The notes: a model not told the origin generated them from the sequence alone. 64,000 nucleotides of DNA from Takakia lepidozioides (GCA_030704615.1 CM060732.1:53611053-53675052); one strand, 5' to 3'. Positions 22,492-34,500 are shown, numbered from the stretch's first letter. Program-made: numbers and translations.

Positions 22492-22664
22492 AAGGAAACG
22501 TAAACGATTTTGGGGGCAGATTCTGCCTTTTTTGAGGCAAATTAAAATGCAGAAGATCGACGCTCCAGCGCTGCATTCCTAATCGACAGTTTGACTTTTA
22601 ATGGCTCATTATGGCCTGCAGCCAATCAGGGCCTCGCAGAATCTGCCCCCAAAATTCCTTTACG
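22492..22664. repeat. MITE-like element with about 28-bp terminal inverted repeats
   Basis: The left arm 'attttgggggcagattctgc' (about 22506-22525) is an exact inverted match to 'gcagaatctgcccccaaaat' (about 22636-22655). The match extends outward through 'cgtaaa' and 'tttacg'. The element is about 170 bp, too short to code for a protein. A target-site duplication was not resolved. It probably belongs to a DNA-transposon-derived MITE family. Confidence 0.65.
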
Positions 22665-22671
22665 CCAGGGA

Positions 22672-22745
22672 ACGCGCCCCCCTATGGCACCTAGTTCGTC
22701 CTAGGTTCTCACTAGGAGCCATAATGCACCCTAGGGGGCGCACAG
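22672..22745. repeat. Short palindromic element
   Basis: 'gcgcccccctatggcaccta' near 22674 pairs with 'caccctagggggcgc' near 22727, with further 'cctag...ctagg' pairing inside. A foldback structure of about 70 bp directly after the MITE-like element. Confidence 0.5.
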
Positions 22746-22991
22746 AAAAACCAAAATTTGAAAGTATTTTCCTCTAATATTACTGTGAGCGAAGCCCCAT
22801 GAGTCAGCGAATAGGATGTCCACGCCTCGCATTTTTTGGTCTGGCTCCCCACCAGAAAGAAGACGGCAATCAGCGACGCCGATACGTCGTTATGGCGACG
22901 CTAGGCGTCGTTAAACCCCCCTTTGCAGTGTGGACATGCCCCCCTCCCCATTTGACTCATGGTCAGATACCTAGGTCAAAATTTTCCTGGA

Positions 22992-23000
22992 GGCTGAAAG
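22992..23000. repeat. Left 9-bp target-site duplication of the MULE
   Basis: GGCTGAAAG directly precedes the first base of the left terminal inverted repeat. The identical 9-mer directly follows the right inverted repeat at 35153-35161. Nine base pairs is the characteristic duplication length for Mutator-like elements. Confidence 0.93.
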
Positions 23001-23420
23001 GCCTCTCATTTTACAATAATTGGGACGTTATGGCGCACGCGCGAGCTGACCGGTGGGCCCCGTGCACGGATGCCCGGCTCCCCCCACCCGGACCCCCCCC
23101 CGCCCGCCGCTGCGCGCGGTCACCCATCTGCTGCCACGGCCCCACCAGCCGCGCCCGCGGCAACCCGCCCCCAGTCCAGCGCGGCCAGTCCGCCGCCAGT
23201 CCACTGCCCGTGAGTCCAGTTCCCCTCAGTCCGCCAAACCGCCAGTCTGCCGGCCAGTCTGCTGTGCACGCCAGTCCACTGTGCCGTCCCCGCAAGTCCA
23301 CCCAACAGTCTGCTGTGCCCGTCTGCTGCCCCCAAGTCTGCCAGTCTGCCAGTCCGCCAGTCCGTGCCGGCCGAAGGATCTAGATCGTCCATTCTGAGAA
23401 ACCCATCCGCGCCATCCATG
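23001..23420 (+). repeat. Left terminal inverted repeat of the MULE
   Basis: It begins GCCTCTCATTTTACAATAAT. The first 38 bases match the right end exactly in reverse complement, and homology continues, with small indels, to 'cgccatccatg' at 23420. The outer 60 bp are followed by a very GC-rich part and then by many copies of CCAGTCYGCC-like words. These repeated words inside the terminal repeat resemble the arrays of transposase-binding sites found in the ends of other DNA transposons. It probably also holds the promoter of the plus-strand protease gene. Confidence 0.93.
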
Positions 23421-24637
23421 TTTAGGGCATGGAAGATCGTAACACCCTGCCACGAACTCGCCCACTCGTTGTTGTTGTCTCATTCTTGCGGCTCTTTGTT
23501 GTCCAATGTTGCGGAGGTGACTTTGCACACATGCGGCTGTTGTTCTTGTTTATGGCGATTTTAATGATGATAAAGGGTGTGCCTGAACATGAGAGGGCTG
23601 GTGGGGCTCTACAGCCACCATCATGCATATGCTTCCACTATTTTCGCCTTCGTTTTGTGCTGACGTCTTATTTTTTAGGACGATATGTGGAAAAATTGCA
23701 TGCATTTACGGTTTGTGGTGTGTCTCCGAGTCCGAGCTCCTTCGTATGGAGCAGGAACCCATTGGTAACACGATAGCGGAAATCGCGGAAGCATATGCAC
23801 GTGGGGGCGTGTATACATTGCATAATTTATGTCCACTGATGAGACTGTTCAGGGGAGGACGTCTTTGCCACCACATGTCTGGGAACTGCGGAGAGTGTGA
23901 ACGGAACAAGATCCAGTCCGAAGGTCCTCAAACATCCAGATGCACCTCCTGAAACATCACATCTCGACCACTACCGTCTCCTTGAAAACCGGACAATGGG
24001 AAAGGAGACGTAGCCTGAGAGATGTGGATTCACGTTGCTTGTGGATGTTCGAGGTCCTTACGACTGCAAATGCGCGTGGATCAACAGGCTCTTCGACTGC
24101 GTCTTTGTCAATACTTTCTCTAAGCAGTGTGTTGTGCCATGAGTATGGGCATATGCAAGTCTGCTGGACGGATGAAATGCAACCACGGCATGATAGCGAC
24201 GCCAAACGTGGTTCTGATGGGATATCAGTCTGGTCTGCTGGACTGTTGGTCTGTAAGGATACAAGTCTGGTGTGGCGTGAGTCTGTTCTTCACTGGACTA
24301 CTAGGCCGTCACTACCTGCCGAATTTCGAAGTGTCTTCTCTCGTCTTATCCCTGAAGTCTCTTCTCTCATCAGTCTGTTGAACCATTGGTCAGCTGGAAG
24401 TCCGTCTCTTTGGATATGAGTCCGTTTAACTACTACCTTTTAATTATCCACATTGCCGTGAGTCTGCTGAGCCGTCGGACTGCTGGTCTGTCTGTCTCTT
24501 CTGATATCAGTCAGCTGGACTGTCACAAAGTCAGTCTACTGTGGCGCAAGTCTATTTGCGCTGGGTCTGTTGAGCCGTGATTATTATCACGTGTAAGTCT
24601 GTTGGACGCGGTTTACGGTTTACTCCCGTATCACCCA

Positions 24638-27600
24638 TTATTAAGGACAAAGTGCAGCTAAACCGCCATTGTGTTGACACGAGTTGCAAAAACAAGCGCT
24701 ATATCCCACTTGGCTTCAAGCCGTGGGCAGTTCAAAGTTCAATGAGGGTGGTGAATGCGGCCACGGCCAGACTCCGTGGCGCAAACCCAAAGGCCCGCAC
24801 TTTGGCGGAGGTGCGTGCACGGTATGGGGTGGGTTTGGATGTTTCAATGCAAGATGTGCATGACCTAACATCGCCATCGCCTGTGGCTCCCAGAAAAAAG
24901 AAACTTAGTGATGGGGCCCAGAAGAAGGAAAGAGAAAAGGCTGCAAGGTCTGCTTGGGAGGCGAGGGCGAAATCTCAACAGCAGACTCGTCCCCAAGGCA
25001 GTCGGGAAGTGTCACGGGTTGTGCCAGGGAGACAGTCTACGCAGCAGACGCAGACCATCAGTACTTTGAGTGAGAGCCAGTCTGCTGAGCCGTCTGCAGA
25101 CATCATTCGGAATGATGAATTCGCAAGTCTGGGAGGTGTCTCATCTCCCGTCGACATTGTCTTGCCTGACCAGTTGAGGGTTCACGTGGACGAAGTCCAG
25201 TCGAAAGAGACTACCAGTGGAGTCTGTCCTGGCACATTGCGCCTCATACCATTTGGGCTTCTCCCATCGGTGTGCCCACCAGTGCATGATCCAGACTTCT
25301 TCCGTTTTTTCTACAGTTTCGCCCAGTCCGGACAGCTCAGCAGATTCATCCGAGCAGCGGAGGAAAATTGGTTGAGTTCCCTTGAAGATGAGGAGGACGT
25401 CTGTGTCAATGACGACGACGAGGTAATGCCCAGTCTGTCCCCACAGTTGGTGTCTGTTGTCATAGAGTCTGCTGGTTCAGTCTACCTGCTCGGTCTCGTC
25501 AGTCTGCTTGTGGACTTGCTGGTCAGTCCCATGCTTGTGGACTTACTGGTTAGTCCCCTGCTTGTGGACTTGCTCGTCAGTCCCTGGAGTCCGCTGGTTC
25601 CTTTGTTTTGTTCCACGATGCTGGTGAGTCTGCTGATGAGTCTGCTAGTGAGTCTGCTGCTAGTGAGTCTGATGCTGAGTTTTTGGGTTTTCTGTCATAT
25701 ACTAGGATGAACGAGCCAGTATTCGGAAGGCCTTGTGTGCTTGGCGGACGGTGAGCTCCGACCCTCCTTTAGCAGTGAATGCGGTGCGCCAGGAAGTGGA
25801 GCGGGTGCGGGAGTACATCTTGTTCAAGTACCCTGGCTTAGCAGACGCCATAGCAGCACTGGACTCTGCAGACAAAGCACTCGCCAACTCCCTGGTCAAC
25901 ACCATACTCACTGCAGACTCGGTGGACACAGACCTCACCCAATCTGGCATCCAGCAGACTCTTGCCCAACAGACTCTTTCCCACCAGACTCACAATCAGC
26001 GCAGTCTTGTCTAACACACTCCCATGTACCAGACTCTCGTCCAGCATACTCCCATCCAGCAGACTGCCACCCAGAAGACACCCATCCACCACACTACTAT
26101 CCAACGGACTCCCAGCCAGCAGACTCTCATTGTCACGACCACCACGGGACTTTTTGGAGTTTGGCGCTCGCCATTGCCGCTCATTGATCCCAAAGCTGTG
26201 GACTTGACACTTGCCCGTCTGAGGGTGGGGGAAGTCAATGGCAATGTGGATTGGTTGGTGGCCTTTTGTTCCTTTTCATTATTCCATGGAATTTACTATG
26301 GCAGAAGCGAATGAAGTCCTTGAAAGCGCACATTCTGTGGCCCTGGCAGCCACGAAGGTCCAAAATGCCCCGCCACTGCTTGTCCAATTAATCCTCATGG
26401 ATGACCCACGGCCTCAGGAACTCAGACATATGCCCATGGCACATCCCACCTTTGGGGTGCGGGGAAAGCACTTGCTTGGAATTACTGAAGAGTACTTGAT
26501 TTGCATTGCTTCTTTCCTTCACCATCGATGGATGCAGTTGGCAATTTCCGTTCATACAGTAAATTGGTAAAGGACCTGCAAAGTTTGAGGAAGTATTTGT
26601 TTCATTCAGATTCGGATGCGGGTAAGAAAAGTGTTGTGGATGAGGCGTTGCAATGGTTTGCTGCGGTAATGGAGCGAGCAGTGTTCGATATTGTGTTGAA
26701 CAGACCGGATGTGTTCAAAGTCCTATGGTGCGGCTCCCCATTTGAAAACCGCATGCCAGCGATTCGCCATCTCGATGGAGCATGCTTGGGACGCCAAATC
26801 CAAGATATTGGTCTCATTGGCAACCTCCTAGAAGGTAATGCCGACTTCTTCTGGACCGTTGTGAAGTTCATGGTTTTTTCTTCCACCATCCTGTCAGACT
26901 CACTTTGTCCAACTCATCTGTTTCAGGAATGTCCGATTTAGATGAGCACGTGCAGTGTGCTTTCGATTCCCTTGCCAGATGTGCACGAGATGTTGTGCTG
27001 GCGTTACAGGGACTCCATGACACCGTTCAAAAGACTGCTGACGATGCCATTGCTCAGCAAACTGATCCACTGCAACAAAAAGAGCATGGACAAACTGTCA
27101 ACACTATCCCAACCACTGTTCAGGAGAGTGGGCGCACTACAGGCCACACCGAGGACGAGGAGACTCATGAGCAGACCGGCAAACAGACTGAAGGACTGCC
27201 TCTGCACCAGACCTTGCAGCATACCGATGACGTCGCTGTCAAGCAGACCGTCCACCATACCAATGAGCAGACCGGGCTGCAGACGGATGACCTGGCTGTG
27301 CACCAGCAGACTGTGCAACATACCATTGAGCAGACCGTCCAGCAGACTGAAAGCAGTCACCACAATGACAGTGCCCTGCAGACTGTCCAGCAGATTCACG
27401 ACCACACTGACTCGGAGGACCCAACTACACTTCCTGTCCACCAGTCTGGATCCTGGCTCGTTGAACAGAGTCGGCTGCACTGGCCTCAACGGGAACCTGT
27501 CTCTGAATTTGTGGGGAGTTCTATCAGTGCATTGACGGAGTCTTCTTTTCCCGCCCGACCATCTTCACATATTGGCGCATCGTTTGAGGATATAAGCCGG

Positions 27601-30011
27601 GCACCGGTAAACCATTCTTCTCTAGTGACCCATGGCCTGCCAACTATTTCCATTCAGCTCAGCCCGGTTTTGGTTCGTTCGCTTGCGAAAGCTATAGATG
27701 ATTGTTACGTGATTGATCGCAATATGGGAACTCAACCCCGTATCATTGACCTTACTGAAGAACTAGACGATGTAGTTGCCGCGGATAATTTAGATGTCCG
27801 TGGTAGTCAAGCTTTTTCTGCATCAGACCCTGAAGACACAGTTGACTTGCAAGTTGATAGATTGATCCCCTCCCTGCAAGAGCAGACCGACCACAAGAGT
27901 GACCACCAGGCTGAATAGCAGACTGACCAGAGCAAAAACCAGACAGAGCACCAGACTGAGGACAGTGAGCAACAGACTGACGCTGAACATGGTCCTCTGA
28001 AGGAGGGCCAACATGCCGTTCGGCCTGCCCACGAGAGTGTCCACCAGACTCGACAGCAGACTGACCAGAGCGGCGAGCAGACTGAGCACCAGACTGGCCA
28101 GACTGAGGACACTGAGCAGCAGACCGATGCCAAACATGGACAGACTAAGGGCCAACATGTCGTTCCCCCCGCACATGAGAGTGTCCACCAGACTCGACAG
28201 CAGACTGACCATAGCGGCGAGCAGACTGAGCACCAGGCTAACCGCTCTGAGCAGCACAGACTGACTGACGTTCAAGCAGGGGAGCAGTCTGCCCAGTCGC
28301 TTCCTTCCAATGACGCCGTACAGGTTGTGCCCTGCCGTCTTCCACCTCTGTGATTTCAGATTTATGTTCAATTTTTGTGTATTGACAGGATCTGTTGTAC
28401 CTACACGACTTGAGGACACCGTTTCCCTCCCAGGCAATTCCACAACCCGCCAATGTTGCTCACGTTGGCTCCACAACCAGAAAAGGTGGCTTACTTACAA
28501 CGCCAACAGATGCACGGATTAGTTCAACGCATGCGACCCGTGAGGCTGCCAATACAGGTCCTGCAAGTGTGAGCAAGCCTGCAGACACAACCGGCCACAG
28601 TAGTCGCCGAATCCCTGGGCACAAGTAGAGCAAAGAAGCGGACTGTCGTGGAGTAGACTCAAGAAATTCGGGAGGGTCCTGTTGCCAAGAAACCTGCGAA
28701 GAAAGACAAGTCCGCTGTCTTCATGAACAAGGACCGCAAAATGACATTGGATACGGACAATGAAGTGGTTCTTCAGCGAGAAATGCACCAGTGAGTAGTC
28801 CTCCAGTCTGCTGAGTCTGGTCCAGTCTGTCTGCTCAGAAGTGTGAGTCGGCTCAGTCCGCTCGGTCTGGTGAGTCTGGCGAGTCTGCTCAGTCCGCTCG
28901 GTATGGGCAGTCTGTTGAATGGAGTCAGTCCGCTCAGACCGTTGCGTACATGGGTTTTCACACAAGGCCGTGGTCTGTGTGCAGGTTGGGTTCTCGTTTT
29001 GCCGCGGCCCTGCGACGGAATGTCGCGGCTGGCAATTGCATGGTTCACTTTTATGAAGGCGACCCCCGGTATGAGTGCTCCATCGGGCCTCCGGACTTGA
29101 AGCCACTTGAGAAGGTGGAGTCGGAGTGCACAGATAGAATGCTGGAGCTGTGGTGTCGTTTCTATGAGAAGACGGTTGAAGACAAGTACTCAAGTACTGT
29201 TGCTCTTCTGCCAGCCTCAACGTGGTCTCGTATGATGACACATTGGGACGGGCCACGGGAAAGGCTAGTGGAGTATCTGCATTCTTGCTGGAGCGTCCCT
29301 CGGCTCGGCAAAGACATAAAAGACTGCCATCATATAATCTTTCCGATTGTGGAGGAGTAAGATCTCGCATACCCAGTCTGTTCTGTCTTTTGAATGAGGA
29401 CAGTCTGCTCGGTTTCTGCCCACTCAGCCCGAGTCTGCTCAATCTGCCGAGTCTGCCGAGTCTGCTCATTATGCCGAGTCTGGGGTGATGAGTCTTCTGA
29501 GTCTGTTGAGTCGTGACTCTGCCGAGTCGGCTGAGTGTAGTGGGACTCGTGCAGTGTGGGAGTCTGTAGAGTCTGCTGGAGAGGCAATTGGAGTGGTCTG
29601 CTGAGTGGACTGCTGCCGTGAGACTCATGAGATTCGTCTTGTAGGGCGCACTGGAGTGTAGTTGTCATCGACGTGCATAAAGGCTGCTACACTCACATGA
29701 ACTCCATCGAGTCTTTGCATGGTTGCCCATATGTTTTGTCATGGATACGGAAGCTGCATGCAGAGTGTTTAGGCTACAGTGTTGATTCACCGGGTTGGGA
29801 GGAGGTTAGGGCATTTCAGTTCAACCAGCCTGAAGTGCCCCAACAGCCATTCAGCTGGGAATGCGGGTTTTATGTCATGTCCTTCATCCAAGGATATTAT
29901 GAATGGCTACAAACTGGGCATACTCGAACCTCTTCTAAAAGGGCAGAGAGAGGAATACCTTTCACGAAACACTGGTTTACGTTCAAGTTTGTACTTGGCC
30001 AACGGATGTAG
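24638..30011 (+). CDS. MULE-encoded ULP1/C48-type cysteine protease with Gln/Thr-rich region
   Basis: Probable SUMO- or ubiquitin-like-specific protease of the ULP1 (C48) fold, a passenger gene of the MULE. The well-supported 3' exons are 28985-29356 and 29645-30011, which join in phase to give FPIVEE-AHWSVVVID, then MNSIESL and PQQPFSWECGFYVMSFI. His (29649), Cys (29862) and the oxyanion Gln are present; the usual Asp is Asn (about 29700). Upstream exons include 24638-25420 (basic, KKKLSDGAQKKEREKAA, then a GTAATG donor), a segment from about 25705, one near 26560-26835, and 26905-28350. The last is a long region rich in Gln-Thr pairs (QTVQHTIEQTVQQTE). An in-frame TAG at 27916-27918 interrupts this region, although the same style continues after it to 28350. 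The middle exon borders are uncertain, so the full protein cannot be given. Introns contain dense AGTCTG words. Confidence 0.72.
29357..29644 (+). repeat. AGTCTG-motif array in the last intron of the ULP-like gene
   Basis: This 288-bp intron (GTAAGA...TTGTAG) contains at least eight AGTCTG hexamers on the sense strand ('gagtctgctcaatctg', 'cgagtctgccgagtctg' and others) and no CAGACT. The same sense-strand bias holds for the intron at about 25421-25704 and the one at about 28792-28984. The neighbouring Gln/Thr-rich exons carry the opposite orientation, CAGACT. Chance expectation for a given hexamer in this length is far below one. Confidence 0.8.
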
Positions 30012-30289
30012 TGTCATAAGTACATCTTGACTGGTTTGAGTGCTGCTGAGAAAGCAATATCCTCATAGATATCCATCTGGGTCCAAGATTAGAGGTGCAC
30101 CATATGACGCATTTTTCATGTAAGCATGCTTTTGAGCATTTGCAACGAAATAAAATATGACTTTGTATACACATCCTATTGGTCGCATATGAGTGCAGTG
30201 TGGCAGTAGTCGCTGTACATTTATGACCAATTCACTACATGTTGTTAAGCGGACTTACATCTGCACACACAATCATTTTGTTTAACATA

Positions 30290-30860
30290 CCAAGGGAGTC
30301 CACTGGTCAGCAAACAGCCGAGAGTCAGCAGACTGCCAGAGTACGGGAAGAGGGTATGCCTAGGCTTGTGAGCAGACAGATGGCAATGTCGTCAGACTGA
30401 TGAGAGTCCGACAGACTGAGGAGTCTGGCAGACTGGCAGATGCGATTGGGAACCATGAGTCTGCACTTGGTGAGCAGACTGTCGAGAGTCACCGGAGTGG
30501 TATAGTACAGGCGGATGGCATTGGCTAGTAGACTGCCAAGTCTGGTCAGCAGAATAATGAGAGTCCACCATGCTGAGAATGGCCAGTCTGATGGGCAGAC
30601 CGCATAAGGCTCACTGGTCAGCCAGGTGCAGGCACGTTCAGAACCAGGAGACTGGTCTGCTCAGGAGAAGGCTGGCACAGCAGACTGTTTGAAGACTGAG
30701 TCCCAGCCTGGTACAGCATACTGGTTCAGATACCAGAAGAGTGGTTGAGCAGACTGGATCAGACGGTAGAAGACTGATTGAGCAGACTGGTTCAGACGCC
30801 AGAAGACTGGTTTACCAGGCTGGTTGGCAGGCAGGTTGGACGTCTGGTGCACATGCAATC
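30290..30860. repeat. CAGACTG-rich intergenic centre of the MULE
   Basis: This stretch lies between the convergent 3' ends of the protease and transposase genes and contains many CAGACTG/GAGTCTG words. The plus strand shows mostly the CAGACTG orientation ('gagcagactgg' near 30738 and 30781, 'gtcagactgatgag' near 30393), the orientation expected if it belongs to the minus-strand transcript. No protein is recognised. Confidence 0.6.
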
Positions 30861-31081
30861 GTACCGCCGAAATTTTATTTCATGGGGAGAATGATACTGT
30901 ACCATTTATTACATTTCCTACTCTACTTTAAATCTGGTATACGGTCTGCGACTCTCCGGATTGTGGAGTATATGTGTGCTGGCACCAACCCTCTTCCCTG
31001 TTTTGCGTAAGACCTTGGGTCGCATTTTCCATGCCTCCACGAAATCCCAATTCCTTTTCAGCGACATATTGTTGTTGTCAT

Positions 31082-34000
31082 TTACGGGACGAAAGCTCTT
31101 TGCTGCCACAGGGTGCAGCTTCCCTGCAGCACTCTTGGCGAGAATATCAACAAGCTACCCCCTACAGATACGAAGAGAAGACAACACATGTTTCTGCAGA
31201 TATTTGTCGTCCCCAACAATCGAAGTATGTCTGCAAATTCTTCATCCATGGAGGATGGTACGAGGACAGGCTCCGCATCATAGGGGAAGTCATCTGTGGA
31301 AAAGCCCTCTGTTGCATTTCCCAAATCCTCTTCGTCGCCGACACTTGCATGAACCCTAAATACATTATGCAATCCTCCATGAATGGTTCCCAGCGCCGTG
31401 CCACAAGCGCGCACTATGAGTCCATCCTGCACGTGTGGATGAAGCAACTTCAGGACTCGGACTTGATGCTTGCACAAATTGCCCTTCATTGCCCATGGGC
31501 AAGTGCAAGAAGCCCATTCGCATCCGGGGTTGTAAACAATGTAAATTGTGTGTTGGGTGATTGGTGCTTAGAACATAGGCTGGTTGCCCAGGATGGAACG
31601 GAAGAGTGACATTGCAAGCTGGGATATCGCGTGCCGCAAGCACAGAACTGGACATGTACTTCTCCTGTTTGTCATTCCTTATGAATCCGTGTTCTTCAGG
31701 TGAATTGCATACTAGTAGTGTGTTAGCACACGGCCTGTGAGTTCCCATATGAGCCAATCCACTCTACGCCCAGTCATTTTGCCTTTCCCCATCCTCAGTC
31801 TTGCCTTCAAGTTTCCATGGTATGCCTCAATGCTAGCATTGGTGTCTTGACTGGCATGCGGAATATGGCGAGCTGCTGTACACCACATTGCTATTTTAGG
31901 ACGCCATTCCTTATCAATGTAGTCCAGAAATTCGTCCCCATTCGGATATTTCTTTCTCATGCGTCGGAGCGTTGTTGCTACCCATGCAAGACCTTCTTTG
32001 GGATTGATTGGTCCACCTCTACAGTACATGAGGACTCCCATATCTTTCAGCAAATTTGCGGTAGTGATATGATCTTTGGTTTTCGCGCATGATTGCTTTA
32101 CCCAAGCCCGCCGGACATGCCAAAGGCACAGAAAAATGAGCACTCCTCGAAAAACAGCCCTGCAAAGTACACATGCCCACATGAGAGACTTCAAAGAGGA
32201 CTTTGTCAGTGGACTTGGGCACTAACCCAGTAGACTGTCTAGTTGACTGGTTTGCTCGTCTGTTCCAAACGGATTCAGGCAGCAGACTCGCCCACTCTGA
32301 CCTGCCATGAGTGTTGCCCTCACAACACCGGACTTGCCTGCGAGCGGACTTGCTCAACGAGACTGAGGTTGCAGCAGACTCTTGCACGTGTGTCTTGCAG
32401 CGGACTGCTTGCGAACAGTCCCCTCCGGCGGACTCGCCTGCGAGCGGACTTGCTCGACGAGACTGAGGTCCTTGCAGACTCTTGCACGTGTGTCTTGCAG
32501 CGGACTGCTTGCAAACAGTCCCCTCCGGCTGCCTGCCAGCGGACTTGCACCAGACTGAGGTCGCAGCAGACTCGCGCACGTGAGTCTTGCAGCGGACTGC
32601 TTGCGAACAGTCCCCTCCGGCGGACCTGCCTGCCAGCGGACTTGCTGGACCAGACTGAGGTCGCAGCAGATTCGCGCACGTGAGTTTTGCAGCGGACTAC
32701 TTGCGAACAGTCCCCTCCGGCGGACCTGCCTGCCAGCGGACTTGCCCTTAGGAGACCGGCAACAGACTGACCCAGACGTTGCTGGCAACACACCCGAGCA
32801 GACTGACCTTGCAGCATACTTGCGCAAGTGAGTCTTCCAGCGGACTTCGCTAGAGGACATTATCAGCGGACTGGTTTGCCAGCAGACTTGCAGAAATGAA
32901 TGGGCCGTACTTGCCAGGACTGCGTTGTATGGCAAGGGACTTGCCAAAGAGACAGACAATGGACGCAGACGACGGACTTGCACGCGAGTGTACAGGAGGG
33001 TACGTGAAACTTACGTAATGGCGTTTATTTCGGCGTCGGCATCGTCCACAATGAAAGCATTGGGTCGCCAGTCCGACATTTCTGCGAGGAGAGAGTCTTG
33101 GAAGGCTGCCATCCACGGCACCAGGTCTGTTGTCCGCTCACGGACGCATATGATGTACGCAACTAGTATACCGTTAAGCCACTCGTCGAAGACCATCAAC
33201 GTGTACAATGGGAACTGTTCAAATACAGAATGTCAGATGCTGCCAGTGTGCGTACATCCACTACTTCTGCAAGTGGATAAATTGTGAAAGGGATGAAGAG
33301 TACCTTGTGGTGATTTGTCCCGAAGGTTGCATCGTATGCAACGATACGGGCATGGCCTAATTGAAGCATTCGCTTCTTCTGCCACTCAGTCTGTATGCCG
33401 ATTGTGAATGTTAAGTCGCCATCGTAGTGCTTGAATGTTGGCGCTAATTTCTCCTCTTGATAGAAGAAGACCGATTTCGGGTTCTGGTCTTTCCACATGC
33501 GGACACTCTCCGCATCGTTGGCATGTTTTTTGAACGTTTGCCACGCCCGTTTCTCGGCCAGGTTGCGCACATCCTGCTCCAGCAAAAAATCGTCCCGTGT
33601 CCATGCATCCCCCAACCCGGTGTTGTTCATGACGCGCTCTTTATGTTCCACCATGATTTGGGCAATTGACAGGCCTCGGCACAGACACTCCATGACCCAT
33701 GCTTTCAATTCCTCGCTAATGTGTGGTGCATAAGCGTGGCGAGTGTTCCTGAACTCAACGGACTTCCCATGACAGACGTTCCCTTTCGCGTCTGTATGCT
33801 CCATATTGTTGTAGTACGTGAGGACACAAATGTCGGGGGCGAGATAGCGTTGCTGGACCTTGAAACAACACTGACAACCATGCTTGTAAGACTCTCCATA
33901 TTCCGACTTCTTTCTTCTTGGGCCTTTATGAGGGTGAGATATTCCAGCACCCACAAGAGGTCCTCCACGTTTCAGTTTGGGATCCTCCACTATCGCATTG

Positions 34001-34500
34001 TTGGTGCGCTTGTCATCTGGACCGTAGCAGCATTGATACCTGGACATAAAAATCACAATGGATATCCATCGACTTCTGGAAGCATGAAATCACGAAAAAT
34101 GGCAACAGACATGCAATCAGACTACAAAAGGACGATGAGGATGGAGCACACATGATACTGTTCAGAGAACTGCTGGCTCTCGGCTTTTTTAGCATGCCGG
34201 GTTGCACTTTAGTACGGACATTCACCCAAAACTGAGTAGGGTAGTCCACCAAACTCTCCTCTCCAAGGAGAAAGTCATCAACTCTATCCCACGGTATGCA
34301 GGCCTTCAGAACATTCTGTCTGGCACCCATATAACCATATTGCGTGTCTCTCTTCCATTCGGAGGTCCTTGTGTTGAAGGGTCCTGGTTTGGGTGTTTGC
34401 AAACTTTGCAAGAGTCGAAGAGGCCGTATAATCCAGCATCCCGTTTTTAGTATATCATCACCTTCTGCTTCCACGTCCATGCCCTGTACAGTACGAGGAC
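31082..34500 (-). pseudogene. Mutator-like transposase (D-D-E plus SWIM finger), partly decayed
   Basis: Transposase of the MULE, minus strand. Exonic blocks in order: 34500-34230 (PFNTRTSEWKRDTQYGYMGA, LLGEESLVDYPTQFWVNV); 34044-33240, with a Cys/His segment (HGCQCCFKVQQRYLAP) and the start of the catalytic core (ARIVAYDATFGTNHHKVLFI, first Asp at about 33332); 33208-33011 (YTLMVFDEWLNGILVAYII, FIVDDADAEINAI, second Asp near 33045); 32194-31712 (FLCLWHVRRAWVKQSC, DTNASIEAYHGNLKARL, Glu at about 31827); and a SWIM zinc finger near 31530-31450 (CEWASCTCPW and NLCKHQVRVLKLL, giving CxC...CxH). All hallmark residues are present. The SWIM finger lies in a different frame from the upstream DNA, with stops between, so either an unrecognised intron or a frameshift separates them. 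The intron between 33011 and 32194 holds a minisatellite. Confidence 0.8.
32339..32757 (-). repeat. Minisatellite of about 97-100 bp x 4.3 in the transposase intron
   Basis: Four units begin with 'gcgagcggacttgc' or 'gccagcggacttgc' (near 32339, 32440, 32531 and 32631), and a partial fifth starts near 32731. Each unit contains 'gactgaggt', 'gcacgtg', 'cttgcagcggact' and 'aacagtcccctccgg'. Units are about 90% alike, so amplification is recent relative to the gene. On the minus strand the units carry the same AGTCTGC/AGTCCGC words found elsewhere in the element. Confidence 0.85.

Noticed and set aside
32339-32757. Regular repeat units that might suggest a CRISPR array
   Set aside because: Units of about 97-100 bp are contiguous and alike over their whole length, with no unique spacers, and the genome is eukaryotic. 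It is a minisatellite.
32019-32983. Long overlapping minus-strand open frames across the 32.3-32.8 kb repeats
   Set aside because: They are open in more than one frame because the minisatellite unit lacks stops. The translations are repeat-like, and the transposase catalytic core brackets them, so an intron is the better reading.
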